This document shows positions 22,548-31,438 of a DNA stretch of 64,000 nt, one piece after another (position 1 is the first letter of the stretch; each line of letters opens with the position of its first letter). The DNA lies in assembly GCA_031761405.1 (NCBI GenBank), contig JASEVX010000011.1, positions 33,623,822 to 33,687,821 on the forward strand, given 5' to 3'. The stretch is from Serripes groenlandicus. Lineage: Eukaryota; Mollusca; Bivalvia; Cardiida; Cardiidae. A model generated the notes under the pieces. That model was not told the origin of the DNA. It worked only from the letters and a program-made list of their open reading frames with translations, and searched no databases. Position numbers and translations under genes: made by a program.

Positions 22548-24213
22548 TTATAAACATTCACTACAATAAAAGATGGAGCCTTTTCTATTAAATTTTTTCC
22601 ATTTCATGTGGTGTTTTAGTCCGGCACATGTACGGTGTAGCCATGCGGAACAACTGTCGCATTGTATCCAATCTGTGTCTTTTGTAATAGTTAAACATTT
22701 TTTACATTTTGAAGACACATCTTCATTATCAGAACACTCCAGTGGCTCATCCTGTGAAGTACCAGGCACAGGCGATTTGTTCAACTCGGGAGTGCATGAT
22801 GACTCTGGCCTCTGCTCACATTCAAAATCACTATTTGATGAAGATTGGTTTTCATCAGGAGGCTCATCATTTTTACTGATTGAGGGGTCATTATTTTTCC
22901 CTTTTGTTCTTCTTTTTCTTTTTTTGGTTTTCTTTTCTGCATTTTCTTCATTTGTCTGTACATTTTCCTGTACTTGATCTTCATTTAAATCACTTTTTCT
23001 TTTATTTTTTTTAACCTCTTTAGAAACCAAAATTTGCTTTCTGTGTGCCATTTTTTTATGAACTTGATAAATGTCTATAAGGTCTTTCCTGAATTGTCCA
23101 AAAATCACAAGTAAATAGAGTTTAACAATTTTTTGAAAAATAATATTTATTATTTCCTGTTTATCAACACTTGTTTCTTCTCTATTTAAAAGTTCACTTG
23201 TTTTTTCTGTGCCCTGATTTTCAATAACACTGTAAAAGCTTTGAAATAAATCACTGTTCTCATAAGTTGTTTTTTTACATGACTCAAAAAAATCACTTCC
23301 ATGTGTGTTGAAGTTTTCACTGGTAATCATAGCCAGGCAAAATTCTGAAAGTTTTAGGAAAAATTTGAATAAAGGATCAGAAATATTCGTGAGTCCTCTG
23401 TTAAGATTTTGCTTTCTGGTTGTATCTAACAATGAATCAGGTTCAGTACTATTCCCAAGAATGTATTGTTCATCTACTCTTAAGGAATCCATAATTTGTG
23501 TGGCACACATTGCTTCATCATAACCCTGTTGTCCTTCTACAGTTTTTGTATACCTTAAAGCTTTCTTTTTGTTGATCATCTTAAACCTTATTTTAGCTAT
23601 GCAATATCCACCAATGTATCTAATCCTTGCGCGTGATGCGTTTGTTACAGATCTTATTGACAGATTTTTCTCAGAACTTGGGTAAACTTCAGCCTTTTTC
23701 TTTAGAATATATTTTCTAATTTCTACAGATATATTGAAACAGATATGTTTGTGTTCTGCTGTGAATGCTTCATTTTCGAATAATAACATGCAACTCAAAA
23801 TAAATTCAGCACTGTTTAAGTGTTCATGAATAGATGAATAGAATTGCCCTAGATCTTTAGCTTTAACTGGTCCTTCAAATTTTAGAGTTTCTATTAATGA
23901 CATGATTTTATTGTACTCTCCTTGGCAAAAGTTTAAGTATTTCAACCTATCCAAATTATTTAGAATACAGTTTGTATTGTACTGAAAAGGAGTTAAAACT
24001 TCATCTGTTTTCAGTTTTTCTGTTATCATGTTCAAATTCAAATCTTCAGGTATTTCTATTTGATTACCTTGCAAATTTATTGTTTTGATAATATCATCAA
24101 ATTCTTCATCAAATTCTTCATCAAATGAATTCTCTTCACTTATTTCTATGTCGGGCAAAATATCATTGTTTAAAACTTCCGGTACAGTGAAAAAGTTGGT
24201 AGCCTCTTTCTGC
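22548..24213 (-). CDS. Final exon of the transposon's minus-strand gene: acidic/basic protein with C-terminal PHD finger
   Basis: The frame is open from 24311, but the first 33 codons run through a MITE end and a likely intron. A good acceptor (TTTTATTTGCAG, ending at 24214 on the minus strand) places the exon start at 24213 in phase 2. Numbering from 24311, there is an acidic stretch near residues 60-72 (ENSFDEEFDEEFDD), a conserved-looking patch RYIGGYCIAK near 232-241, and two basic nuclear-localisation-like clusters (KKNKRK, KKTKKRKRRTKGK). A Ser/Glu-rich linker follows, then a C4HC3 zinc finger at 536-586 (CKKC, QCDSC, LHRTC, YCSEC). PHD fingers usually read histone H3 tails, so a chromatin-targeting role is inferred. 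The splice phase matches the helicase exon at 27857-28057, so this is probably the C-terminal half of one protein. No damage is seen in this exon. Confidence 0.8.
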
Positions 24214-24252
24214 CTGCAAATAAAACAAATTAATAATGTCACAACTGTCAGC

Positions 24253-24482
24253 TTAACCCTTTCCCTCATACGACAATTCTGCAGCAGACGACTTTGAACA
24301 TATTTTGTCAAAAAATAGAAAATCTCTTTAATTGAATGGATAACCTATGACTAAAAATGGAAAACATCGTGGCAAAAGGAGAAATTGCTCGTTTTGAGCA
24401 ATTTCTTCTTTTGTCACTATGTTTTCATAAAGCCGTCTGCTGCAGAGGCGTCAGAAAGCGTCTATATGAGGAAAAGGGTTAA
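24253..24482. mobile_element. TTAA-flanked MITE, copy 1 in the transposon
   Basis: TTAA at 24253-24256 and 24479-24482. Inverted ends CCCTTTCCCTCATACGACAA and TATATGAGGAAAAGGG, with central palindrome GAAATTGCTCGTTTTGAGCA. It sits just upstream of the predicted acceptor of the PHD exon, so splicing would remove it; otherwise it would add a foreign N-terminus. Confidence 0.9.
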
Positions 24483-24614
24483 TATGTATATATTAAGTTA
24501 GAAATATATTGAACAATTTCAAGTGAAATCAGCACTACTGAACCCACTATTGATGTTAACTATAGATTTATTCTAATTATGCCGTAACATCAGTAAGACT
24601 TGAAAATTTGGACA

Positions 24615-24844
24615 TTAACCCTTTCCCTCATACGGTAATACTGCAGCAGACGAATTTGAACGTATTTTGTCAAAACATAGAAAATCTCAATAATTAAATG
24701 GATAACCTATGACTAAAAATGGAAAACATCGTGGCAAAAGGAGAAATTGCTCGTTTTGAGCAATTTCTTCTTTTGTCACTATGTTTTCATAAAGCCGTCT
24801 GCTGCAGAGGCGTCAGAAAGCGTCTATATGAGGAAAAGGGTTAA
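24615..24844. mobile_element. TTAA-flanked MITE, copy 2 in the transposon
   Basis: TTAA at 24615-24618 and 24841-24844. The ends are CCCTTTCCCTCATACGGTAA and GTCTATATGAGGAAAAGGG. It differs from copy 1 at ACGGTAATACTG and CGAATTTGAACG. Confidence 0.9.
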
Positions 24845-24976
24845 TATGTATATATTAAGTTAGAAATATATTGAACAATTTCAAGTGAAATCAGCACTAC
24901 TGAACCCACTATTGATGTTAACTATAGATTTATTCTAATTATGCCGTAACATCAGTAAGACTTGAAAATTTGGACA

Positions 24977-25202
24977 TTAGCCCTTTCCCTCATACGGTAA
25001 TACTGCAGCAGACGAATTTGAACGTATTTTGTCAAAACATAGAAAATCTCAATAATTAAATGGATAACCTATGACAAAAAGTGGAAAACATTGTGGCAAA
25101 AGGAGAAATTGCACATTGTGCAATTTCTTCTTTTGTCACTATGTTTTCAAAAGCCGTCTGCTGCAGAGGCGTCAGAAAGCGTCTATATGTGGAAAGGGTT
25201 AA
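24977..25202. mobile_element. TTAA-flanked MITE, copy 3 in the transposon
   Basis: Left TTAG (24977-24980), right TTAA (25199-25202). Its central palindrome is shortened to GAAATTGCACATTGTGCAAT. It ends six bases before the ATG at 25208 of the transposase frame. The reading frame open from 25091 runs through it, but the MITE part is not considered transposase sequence. Confidence 0.9.
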
Positions 25203-25207
25203 ATCAT

Positions 25208-27673
25208 ATGGAGGCATGTCCATTTAAGGAAAGGTGGTACATTGATTTTCTTACAAATTACTTTTTTAATTACAGGCTGTTGAATAGGGTGAAGGAGGAT
25301 AGCAGTTTGGAAACGGATATCAATTCTTTGTATGAAGCTTTCAAGTTTGAAATTTTGGAGTCTGGCTATAATGTTAATATTGGAAAGAGAGTGTTTATTG
25401 AACATTTATTGAAAGTATATCCTACGATACAAAAGGAAAGACGTCAGCAAAATAACTCAAGCTGTACAGTATATAAAGGAATTTCTTTAAAACAATTAAG
25501 TATTGAAAAATCTATTGAATGCTCCACTTTAGGAGAAATAACACACTTTTTTCCAGAAGAATTTACATTAAATTTTGAAAACCACAATAACGTTTCTTGT
25601 GAGTTAAAATGTGAAAGTAAGATTAATGGAAATCATGTATACAAAAAGGTTACATTTTTCGAGAACAGGAAGTGGGCATTAGAAATCAGTGGCAACAAGG
25701 TTGATCTTCCAAAATTATTCATTAATGATGACTTTGAAATGTGCAGAGAAAGTGTTCAAAATGTTTGTAAATCTGTCATAATGTTAAAACTATGTGTGGC
25801 AGTAAAGTTAACTAAATGAGTTGTGGTCAGCAGATACCACACAATAGAAACTTTCAATTCTGGTGAGATTCAAGAAAGAAAAATAAGATCTATCACCTGT
25901 GATAAAGTAGTGCCTATAAACTCTATTTCAAATACATGCAGAAAATGCCAAAAAATGACATTTGGACAACCTAAAACTGAAACTTTGATTAATGCAGAAA
26001 AAAATAAAGAAAATGAGCAAACTAAGGAGAATAAAACAACTGAAAGTAAAGGAAAGACAGCAACAAGAGAAGAAATTCTAAGACTGTTTCCAAATGCTAA
26101 TGAAGAAATGATAGAGATACTTTTAAGTCAAGCTAAAAACATTAATAAAAATCCAAAAGGTAGACGATGGAGTAAAGGGGTAATTACTGCATGTATGCAA
26201 TGGTACTGCCGTAGTCCCCAGTCTTACACAGCTTTTAGAGATAGTCAATATCTAATTCTTCCATCACCATCATTGTTAGTGTTATATAAGAACAGAGTGA
26301 AACAAGAAGTTGGCTTTCATAAAGATGTTTTTAAATGGATGCATGAGGAAGCAAAGAGAAGAAATATACCTGAAGAAGGATGGACCGGAGGGATAATCTT
26401 AGATGAGATGAGCATACAGGCTGACATTCAAATAAGTAAGAGTGGTGATATGGTAGAGTTATCTGGTTTAGTTGAAGTTGGTGAAGAAGGAAACATTTGT
26501 CATACTATAAGAACAGGGAAAAATGACCAAACTCTTGGAAGCCATGCTCTTCAAATGATATTTTTGGGCATCAGTGGATTTCGTTTCCCTTTTGCTCATT
26601 TTATCACTGATGGAATTCAAGCAACAGAATTGTACTCCCTTTTTTGGGAAGCTGTTGACACTCTTCAGAAGTTTGGGTTTAGCACTGTATATACATGCAT
26701 GGACGGTGCCCAGTCTAACAGGTCTTTCATGAAGTATAATATTGGTGAAAAGTCTACAACATTTACATGTTCCAGCCCATGCAATTTGGATTCCATGATT
26801 TTCATGATGGATGTGTCGCATGTAATTAAAAAACTCAGAAACAATGTATTAAAAAGTGGAATACAAAACAACAGCACTAGGCTATTAACACTACCCTCTT
26901 CTCGCACAGTTCAATGGCAAATGTTTATCGACTGTTTTCATTGGGATAAAACAAATGCTGTCCAGATACACAAGAAATTAACAAATGAACACCTTTTCCC
27001 ATCAAATCAAACCAAAATGAGAAACCATCTTGCTGATGAAGTTTTGAATACAGACATGCTACATTTAATGTTACAATATCAACTTTATTTAGGCCCTAAA
27101 GGCAATATACTTGATGGCGCAATTGAATTTTTAAGAAACACGTCTATGTTAATTGATATATTCAGGGGTAGGGCACCCATAAGGTCAATACATGATGAAA
27201 GGTTAGAACAATTAAGTAATATCAACAACTGGTTTTATAAATGGGAGACAGCAGTGAAAGCATCAACAGATATTTCTAACAAAGAAAAAGTACATAAACT
27301 GATGTCATACCAATGCCATGAGGACATTCATGCTTGTATTATTGGTTTCGTAAACCTGTGTCATAAACTTCTAAAAAAGGATTCTCTACTTTTCATAACT
27401 CCTACACTTATTAACTCTGATGTTGTAGAAAATACATTCAATCAAATGAGAAGCACATACAATGGGGCAAACAGTAACCCCAATGCCTTACAATATAAAA
27501 GAACATTGAATAGTATTATTCTAGGACAGAAAACTGTATCAATTAAGGCGAATGCTGGAAGGAGTAAAGACGGGGCACTACTTTTTGATTGTAAATTGAA
27601 GAAGTCGGCTACTAAAAGAAAACGTGAACCAGCGAAGGGCGACCAGAAAGCCATTAAAGTCATCAGATGCTAG
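25208..27673 (+). pseudogene. P-element/THAP9-like transposase, interrupted by one in-frame TGA
   Basis: An RNase H-like DDE/D transposase that would cut and join the element's ends. The two open parts (to 25819, and 25823-27673) are in one frame, separated only by TGA at 25817-25819. Numbering from 25823: CDK..CRKCQK (26, 39-42), a possible zinc-binding remnant; RRWSKG..SPQSYTAFRD and LPSPSLL (115-152), typical of P/THAP9 proteins; ILDEMSI with first Asp 194; TCMDGAQSNR with second Asp 294; DVSHVIKKLRNNV (330-342); and VENTFNQMRSTYNGANSNP with Glu 536. The order D-D-E fits the P family, with the insertion domain between the second Asp and the Glu. No THAP domain is visible. The start is unsure: an ATG at 25208, or a spliced start at the strong acceptor TTTTTTAATTACAG (exon from 25276) with unknown 5' exons. 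The stop may be a real mutation, an assembly error or part of a retained intron. Confidence 0.85.
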
Positions 27674-27856
27674 AAGGTAAGCATTTTTGCATTATATTAC
27701 CATATACTGTTATATAAACACAAGCAGGAGTAAAGATGGGCACTTAATTGGGTCTTATTTTTTCTAGTCCCCTCTCAAGATAAAATAATGTGGATGTTTA
27801 TTTGGGGGAGAAGGAGCTTATACGAAGGTATATGGTATAACATTTTATACATTTAC
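27674..27856. other. Short spacer between the transposase stop and the helicase exon 3 donor
   Basis: No coding sequence is seen. The transposase ends at 27671-27673 (TAG) and its poly(A) signal was not located. The minus-strand donor is at 27856. Confidence 0.5.
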
Positions 27857-28057
27857 CTTACAAGTACTTGACAACAAGTGTTGTTTTCAGATGGTTCTTC
27901 AGTTGCCATATTAACAAAGTTTACAACAGTGTCTGGGTGTGCCATACAACTGTTACGACTGAAATTAATGACTCTAAGTCCTGATCTTGTTCTGGCCCTG
28001 CCTATAGCCACACCAAGCTGTCCAGGCTTAAATATACCTTTACAGTCTACTTCAACC
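27857..28057 (-). CDS. Pif1-like helicase exon 3 (C-terminal helicase motifs)
   Basis: 201 bp between the acceptor CTTATTTTCAG (exon begins 28057) and the donor AAG/GTAAATG (exon ends 27857). It encodes the Pif1 signature RVEVDCKGIFKPGQLGVAIG followed by RARTRSGLRVINF, i.e. helicase motif VI with its arginine finger, then a short tail. Unspliced, the frame would stop at TAA eight bases further on. Spliced, it enters the PHD exon at 24213 in frame. Confidence 0.82.
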
Positions 28058-28083
28058 CTGAAAATAAGAAAATATGTTAAAGG

Positions 28084-28307
28084 TTAACCCTTTACCTCAT
28101 ACGACAATTCCGAAGCAGACGACTTATTTTGTCAAAACATAGAAAATCTCCATAGTTGAATAGATAAATTATGACAACAAGTGGAAAACATTGTGGCAAA
28201 AGGAGAAATTGCACGTTTTGTGCAATTTCTTCTTTTGTCACTATGTTTTCAAAAAAGCCGTCTGCTGAAGAGGCGTCAGAAAGCGTCTATATGAGGGAAA
28301 GGGTTAA
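28084..28307. mobile_element. TTAA-flanked MITE, copy 4, in helicase intron 2
   Basis: TTAA at 28084-28087 and 28304-28307, ends CCCTTTACCTCATACGACAA and GTCTATATGAGGGAAAGGG. It lies between helicase exons 2 and 3 and so would be spliced out. The 60-residue frame over it is an artefact. Confidence 0.9.
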
Positions 28308-28676
28308 CATATCTTTAATGTTTCCAGTGTTTTTATTATGTTTTACAGTTTAATCTGTGAAATTAATGAATATACAGACTGCCCTTTGGAGAATAAAATG
28401 TTGTCTCTATTTATAGGTGGTCTTCATTCACAGGTTATATAACTTTGAAATTGTTTCAATGGTAAATAATACAAATTAGGTGATGTTGAGAAATCTTCAT
28501 AGGAGATATTTAACACAGGTGTGACAGTACACATTTTCTGACACTACATGTCATGGGGTATTTTGGTTAAAATGACAGTGAACACTGCTTCAACATATAA
28601 AAGCTAGAGTAAATAACATTTCAGTTTTTAAGATTTTCAAATTGGTTTCTTCTATTGTAAAAGAAATCAGATGTAC
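28308..28676. other. Intron sequence between helicase exons 2 and 3, no other feature seen
   Basis: AT-rich. The intron runs from the donor at 28676 to the acceptor at 28058 on the minus strand. Confidence 0.5.
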
Positions 28677-28782
28677 CTGTCAAGAGTCATTCCCTGCGAC
28701 TTGTGGATCGTTAATGCAAAAGCCAATTTAAGAGGTAACTGTTCTCTGGCTGCAACATCTCTGTTCTCTCTACGACTGAAAA
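28677..28782 (-). CDS. Pif1-like helicase exon 2
   Basis: 106 bp with the helicase motif V region: FSRRENRDVAAREQLPLKLA then FALTIHKSQGMTLD, almost the textbook Pif1 sequence. The acceptor TTTTAG ends at 28783 and the donor GTACAT starts at 28676, both on the minus strand. Phases join cleanly to exon 1 (one base carried over) and exon 3 (two bases carried over). No damage is seen. Confidence 0.82.
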
Positions 28783-29599
28783 CTAAAATCAGACATCCAT
28801 TTAATAACTTTTCATTTTAGTAAAAATTATTTTGTCGCTTTCACACAAATTGTAATGTTGAATATATATTGTATTTTTTCATGAAAAATAACACATATTT
28901 GCCATAATTGGTTATGTCTGTCCCTTAATCACCTTTCATACGAGCCACAGCGTGTACATAATAGCCGGTTGAGGTGTAAAAATGAAAGCGAATGTTGCGG
29001 CCATTATGCATTTGCTAGGTGCCTACTGTAAGGTATGATAACACTGTTCGGTATAATTCTGGTTCTCTTCAAACTGTTACGCTACATTTTTGCTTCCGTT
29101 CGTTTTCCTTTTCTGAAATTCAACCCTTTGCGAATGAAAAGGTACACATTGAATTTTGTGAACAGTGTAGGACCAGATCAACCTGTACATCCGCACAGTC
29201 TGGTCACAAAGTACTAACATAATTACGCCTGTCAGGGCCACTTGGTATGGTACAAGTTTGCTACACTGTTCAAGAAATAATTGAGCGAAAAGGTACATAT
29301 TTGCTTTCGTGAGCATTGTATATCCAGATAAGATCAGCCTGTACATCAGCACATGCTGATCTGGTCCTACAGGGTTCACAAAATCTACACTGTTCATGTA
29401 TAACTTACGTAATTGAGCATGTCCATGCGAAAATATACAAGTTTGCTTTCGTGAACAGTGTAGACTGAGATGAGCATGTGCGGATGCACATGCTGATCTT
29501 TGCCTACACTGTTCAAAAATGCCAACTGTATAACTTTGAAGAAGTTCAAATGTAAGAGTATTAATTTATGAATAACATGTATTTTGAAATAAGACTTAC
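28783..29599. other. Helicase intron 1, with small palindromic repeats at about 29137-29517
   Basis: Two or three partly overlapping palindromic elements share GAACAGTGTAG, TGAGCATGTGCGGATGCACA or CAGCCTGTACATCAGCACAT and GCCTACACTGTTC. They resemble a MITE family in which arms of TTTGCTTTCGTGAACAGTGT surround a hairpin. The small frames at 29019-29397 lie in these repeats and are not genes. Confidence 0.6.
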
Positions 29600-30573
29600 C
29601 TGTAAATTTAAGCTTTTTAATTGGAATCTTCATGTCAAGAGATGGAAACTCTACCACTGGTCCGTTGTCATCAATATCATAGACCACGCCCCTAAGTCCA
29701 TTTACAAGCTTGTCCGAAAGATTTCGTAGTAAAATAACTGGGACTCCTATTTTCAGCCATAATATACGTGGTGCAAGAATATTTGACAAGTACCTACTTT
29801 CCCCATTATCACTTGAAATGTACTCAAATATTGTTCCAGGAAAGTCTATCAAAGAGTTTCTGTTGAAATCAAGTTTTATACTATCCTCTTCATTAGGAAG
29901 TGGTCTGGTAAGGCTTTTCATAAACTGAATGGTTTCATTTGATGTTGAGCCATGTAAAACTTCCTGAATGGCTTCTATGAAACGATCCTCAGTCTGGCGA
30001 ACAACATTTGTGAGAGTGACTCTATGTTTAAAAGTAGTGTTAAATATGTTGCTGGTAAAAACAGAATTCTCCATTTTCATTGCAAAGTGAGTTAGGCACT
30101 GGGGCAAGTTGAAAAAAGTCTCCACATAAAACAAGTTGAATGCCACCAAATAGTAAGTTTTCATTCTTCAAAGAACACACTGCATTCAAGCTGTTAAACA
30201 TATTTTTGCTCAACATTGAGCATTCATCAATAATTAACAAATCAGTATTTTTAATATTGTTAACTGTTTGCGCATACTTTACATTGTTATTTAAAACACA
30301 TTTTATTTCAGACGGAGAAAAGCGGCCATCATCTATCCCTGACCAGCGATGTATGGTTTGGGCTTTCACTGGAATGTTTTTATACACCGAACATGCTATG
30401 CCTGTGGTGCAATTCAAGGAGACACGTTTTTGAGATTCAACAGCTTCACGAACTATCTCATGAATTAGAAAAGATTTTCCAGTTCCAGCAGCCCCCAATA
30501 TTAACAAATTGTGACCATTTAACACTAGACTCAGTGCTTCTTTTTGTTCTTTATTAAGAATTGCCATTGTCAC
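29600..30573 (-). pseudogene. Pif1-like helicase exon 1 (ATPase core), with a one-base frameshift
   Basis: A superfamily 1B 5'-3' DNA helicase core. It starts at ATG 30573 (a second ATG lies two codons on) about 180 bp inside the right terminal repeat. Residues: LNKEQKEAL (Q motif-like, 6-14), Walker A GAAGTGKS (27-34), TTGIA (56-60), TIHRWSGI (73-80), Walker B LLIIDECSM (112-120), GDFFQLAP (151-158). The frame then breaks in a run of five T on the minus strand (30057-30061). Dropping one base restores the expected continuation with VRQTEDRFI, GVPVILLRNLS and LVNGLRGVVYDI, ending at the donor CAG/GTAAGT (29600/29599). The break could be a real mutation or a homopolymer sequencing error. In Pif1 proteins this enzyme unwinds DNA; a job in replication or repair of the excised element is inferred. 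Confidence 0.85.
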
Positions 30574-30751
30574 ACGGTCCCTGTCAAACTACTTTCGGTT
30601 TCAAAACGGATGTTTACAAAATTATTGGTTTCACTGTTCATACGGATATTCAATGATGCGGGGAACCAGCCAATTAGTTTACCACGAGGACTTCCGGGTC
30701 AATTTTTAGGAAAACAGTTGATGAAACATTGACGGTAATAAATTAGTTTTA
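30574..30751. promoter_or_regulatory. Right subterminal region; likely promoter side of the helicase gene
   Basis: Between the helicase ATG and the right terminal repeat lies ACTTCCGGGTCAA (30690-30702), the inverted copy of 22332-22344. Its CCGGAAGT core equals the consensus of ETS-type promoter elements, and a pair in mirror positions could also be a transposase-binding site. No TATA box stands out. The regulatory role is inferred. Confidence 0.35.
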
Positions 30752-31279
30752 ATCGAAGACTGGCTGTACTACGTCGAACGAGAGAAAATCTGTGGTGGTA
30801 AGTTTAACAGAATAGTTGATTTCATTATTTGCAATAGTTTATTCGGCGCTAAAAACTGTAACGAATGCATTTGTTACATTTTTTGTATGCGTGATCTAAC
30901 GCGATCGTGTCCGACCTGAGTTTCTTCGACTTTGTCTGCCTGTTGTGTCAACGCCGTTGAAAAAAGGTTGAAACCGATGTTTGTCTGTGTTTCTGTGAAC
31001 TATCCCGTAACGATTGAGACCGATATGGCCGAGATCGAGCCAAAATTGAATGTGCTACGATCGCAAATGCAGGCGATGTCGTGTTTTTGAGAGAAAAATC
31101 CCAGGTTTGTTCAATACCTTTATAAAGAAAGGAAAAATGAAAAAAATTAGGACTAAAAAAAAAGTTATTTTCTGTTTGAATTGTTGTTATTTGTAAGTGT
31201 TTAAGATATTTTGGTGTAATTTTGTGGGTTTTTAGGGTTGTATCCCATGGGAGTCCAATCAACGCGTCTGGCACCTGTG
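30752..31279 (-). repeat. Right terminal inverted repeat of the P-type transposon
   Basis: 528 bp, matching 21770-22280 in reverse complement, with about 17 extra bases near 31140-31165 (AATTAGGACTAAA region). The 108-residue minus frame inside it (30948-31274) has no recognisable domain. Its start lies in the repeat, its counterpart in the left arm is broken by the indel, and it is not called as a gene. Confidence 0.92.
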
Positions 31280-31287
31280 GTACAGTT
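31280..31287. repeat. Right target-site duplication GTACAGTT
   Basis: Exact match to 21762-21769. Confidence 0.9.
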
Positions 31288-31438
31288 TAACAGTTTATGT
31301 CTATGACCTAGTCTTTGTCAAATCATGAAAGTATGACCAGAATCAGTTCACCCTGATTTTGGGGTATACATAGTAAATGTCTTAATGTCTAAATGTCTAT
31401 ATCCTCCAACCTGAAAGAGAGGAAAACACTTTCATGCC

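Larger units (their letters stand above)
24481..25202. repeat. Tandem duplication, 362-bp period, of spacer plus MITE
   Basis: The 134-bp spacer AATATGTATATATTAAGTTA ... GACTTGAAAATTTGGACATT occurs at 24481-24614 and 24843-24976, each followed by a MITE (24615-24844; 24977-25202). In the last MITE the left TTAA has become TTAG. The two spacers look identical, so the duplication is recent and happened after the MITE inserted. Confidence 0.88.
24214..27856 (-). other. Predicted last intron of the helicase-PHD gene, containing the transposase on the opposite strand
   Basis: On the minus strand the donor is AAG then GTAAATG (27857/27856) and the acceptor TTTGCAG (24214). The donor exon ends with two bases of a codon and the acceptor exon supplies one, so the frame is kept. 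This 3,643-bp interval holds three TTAA-type MITEs and the complete + strand transposase region. Predicted from sequence only. Confidence 0.65.
21770..31279. mobile_element. Large P-superfamily DNA transposon with transposase, Pif1-like helicase and PHD-finger coding parts
   Basis: The element is 9,510 bp, begins CACAGGTGCCAGACGCGTTG and ends with its reverse complement, flanked by an exact 8-bp duplication. The long terminal inverted repeats (21770-22280 and 30752-31279) are nearly identical. The + strand codes a P-element/THAP9-like transposase. The - strand codes a Pif1 helicase that appears to be spliced to a PHD-finger exon, with the transposase inside the final intron. Four TTAA-type MITEs and two or three small palindromic elements sit only in introns or spacers. 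Defects are a TGA in the transposase frame and a one-base excess in a homopolymer of the helicase exon. The family assignment rests on transposase motifs, CA...TG ends and duplication size. The companion gene is unusual for this superfamily as far as I know. Confidence 0.88.

Noticed and set aside
24214..24311. N-terminal 33 residues of the PHD frame, with a hydrophobic stretch like a signal peptide
   Set aside because: This part reads through a MITE end and a likely intron. The acceptor at 24214 gives a better-supported start of coding.
25091..25207. N-terminal extension of the transposase frame
   Set aside because: It is the MITE at 24977-25202 read in one frame; MITE sequence is not part of the transposase.
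30948..31274. 108-residue frame in the right terminal repeat
   Set aside because: No domain, it begins inside the terminal repeat, and the left arm carries an indel in the same stretch. Terminal repeats of this kind are normally non-coding.
21770..31279. Interpretation as a Helitron (because of the Pif1 helicase) or Maverick
   Set aside because: No Rep/HUH motif, no protein-primed polymerase, integrase or capsid genes. Long inverted repeats, an 8-bp duplication and a P/THAP9-like transposase point to a cut-and-paste P element.
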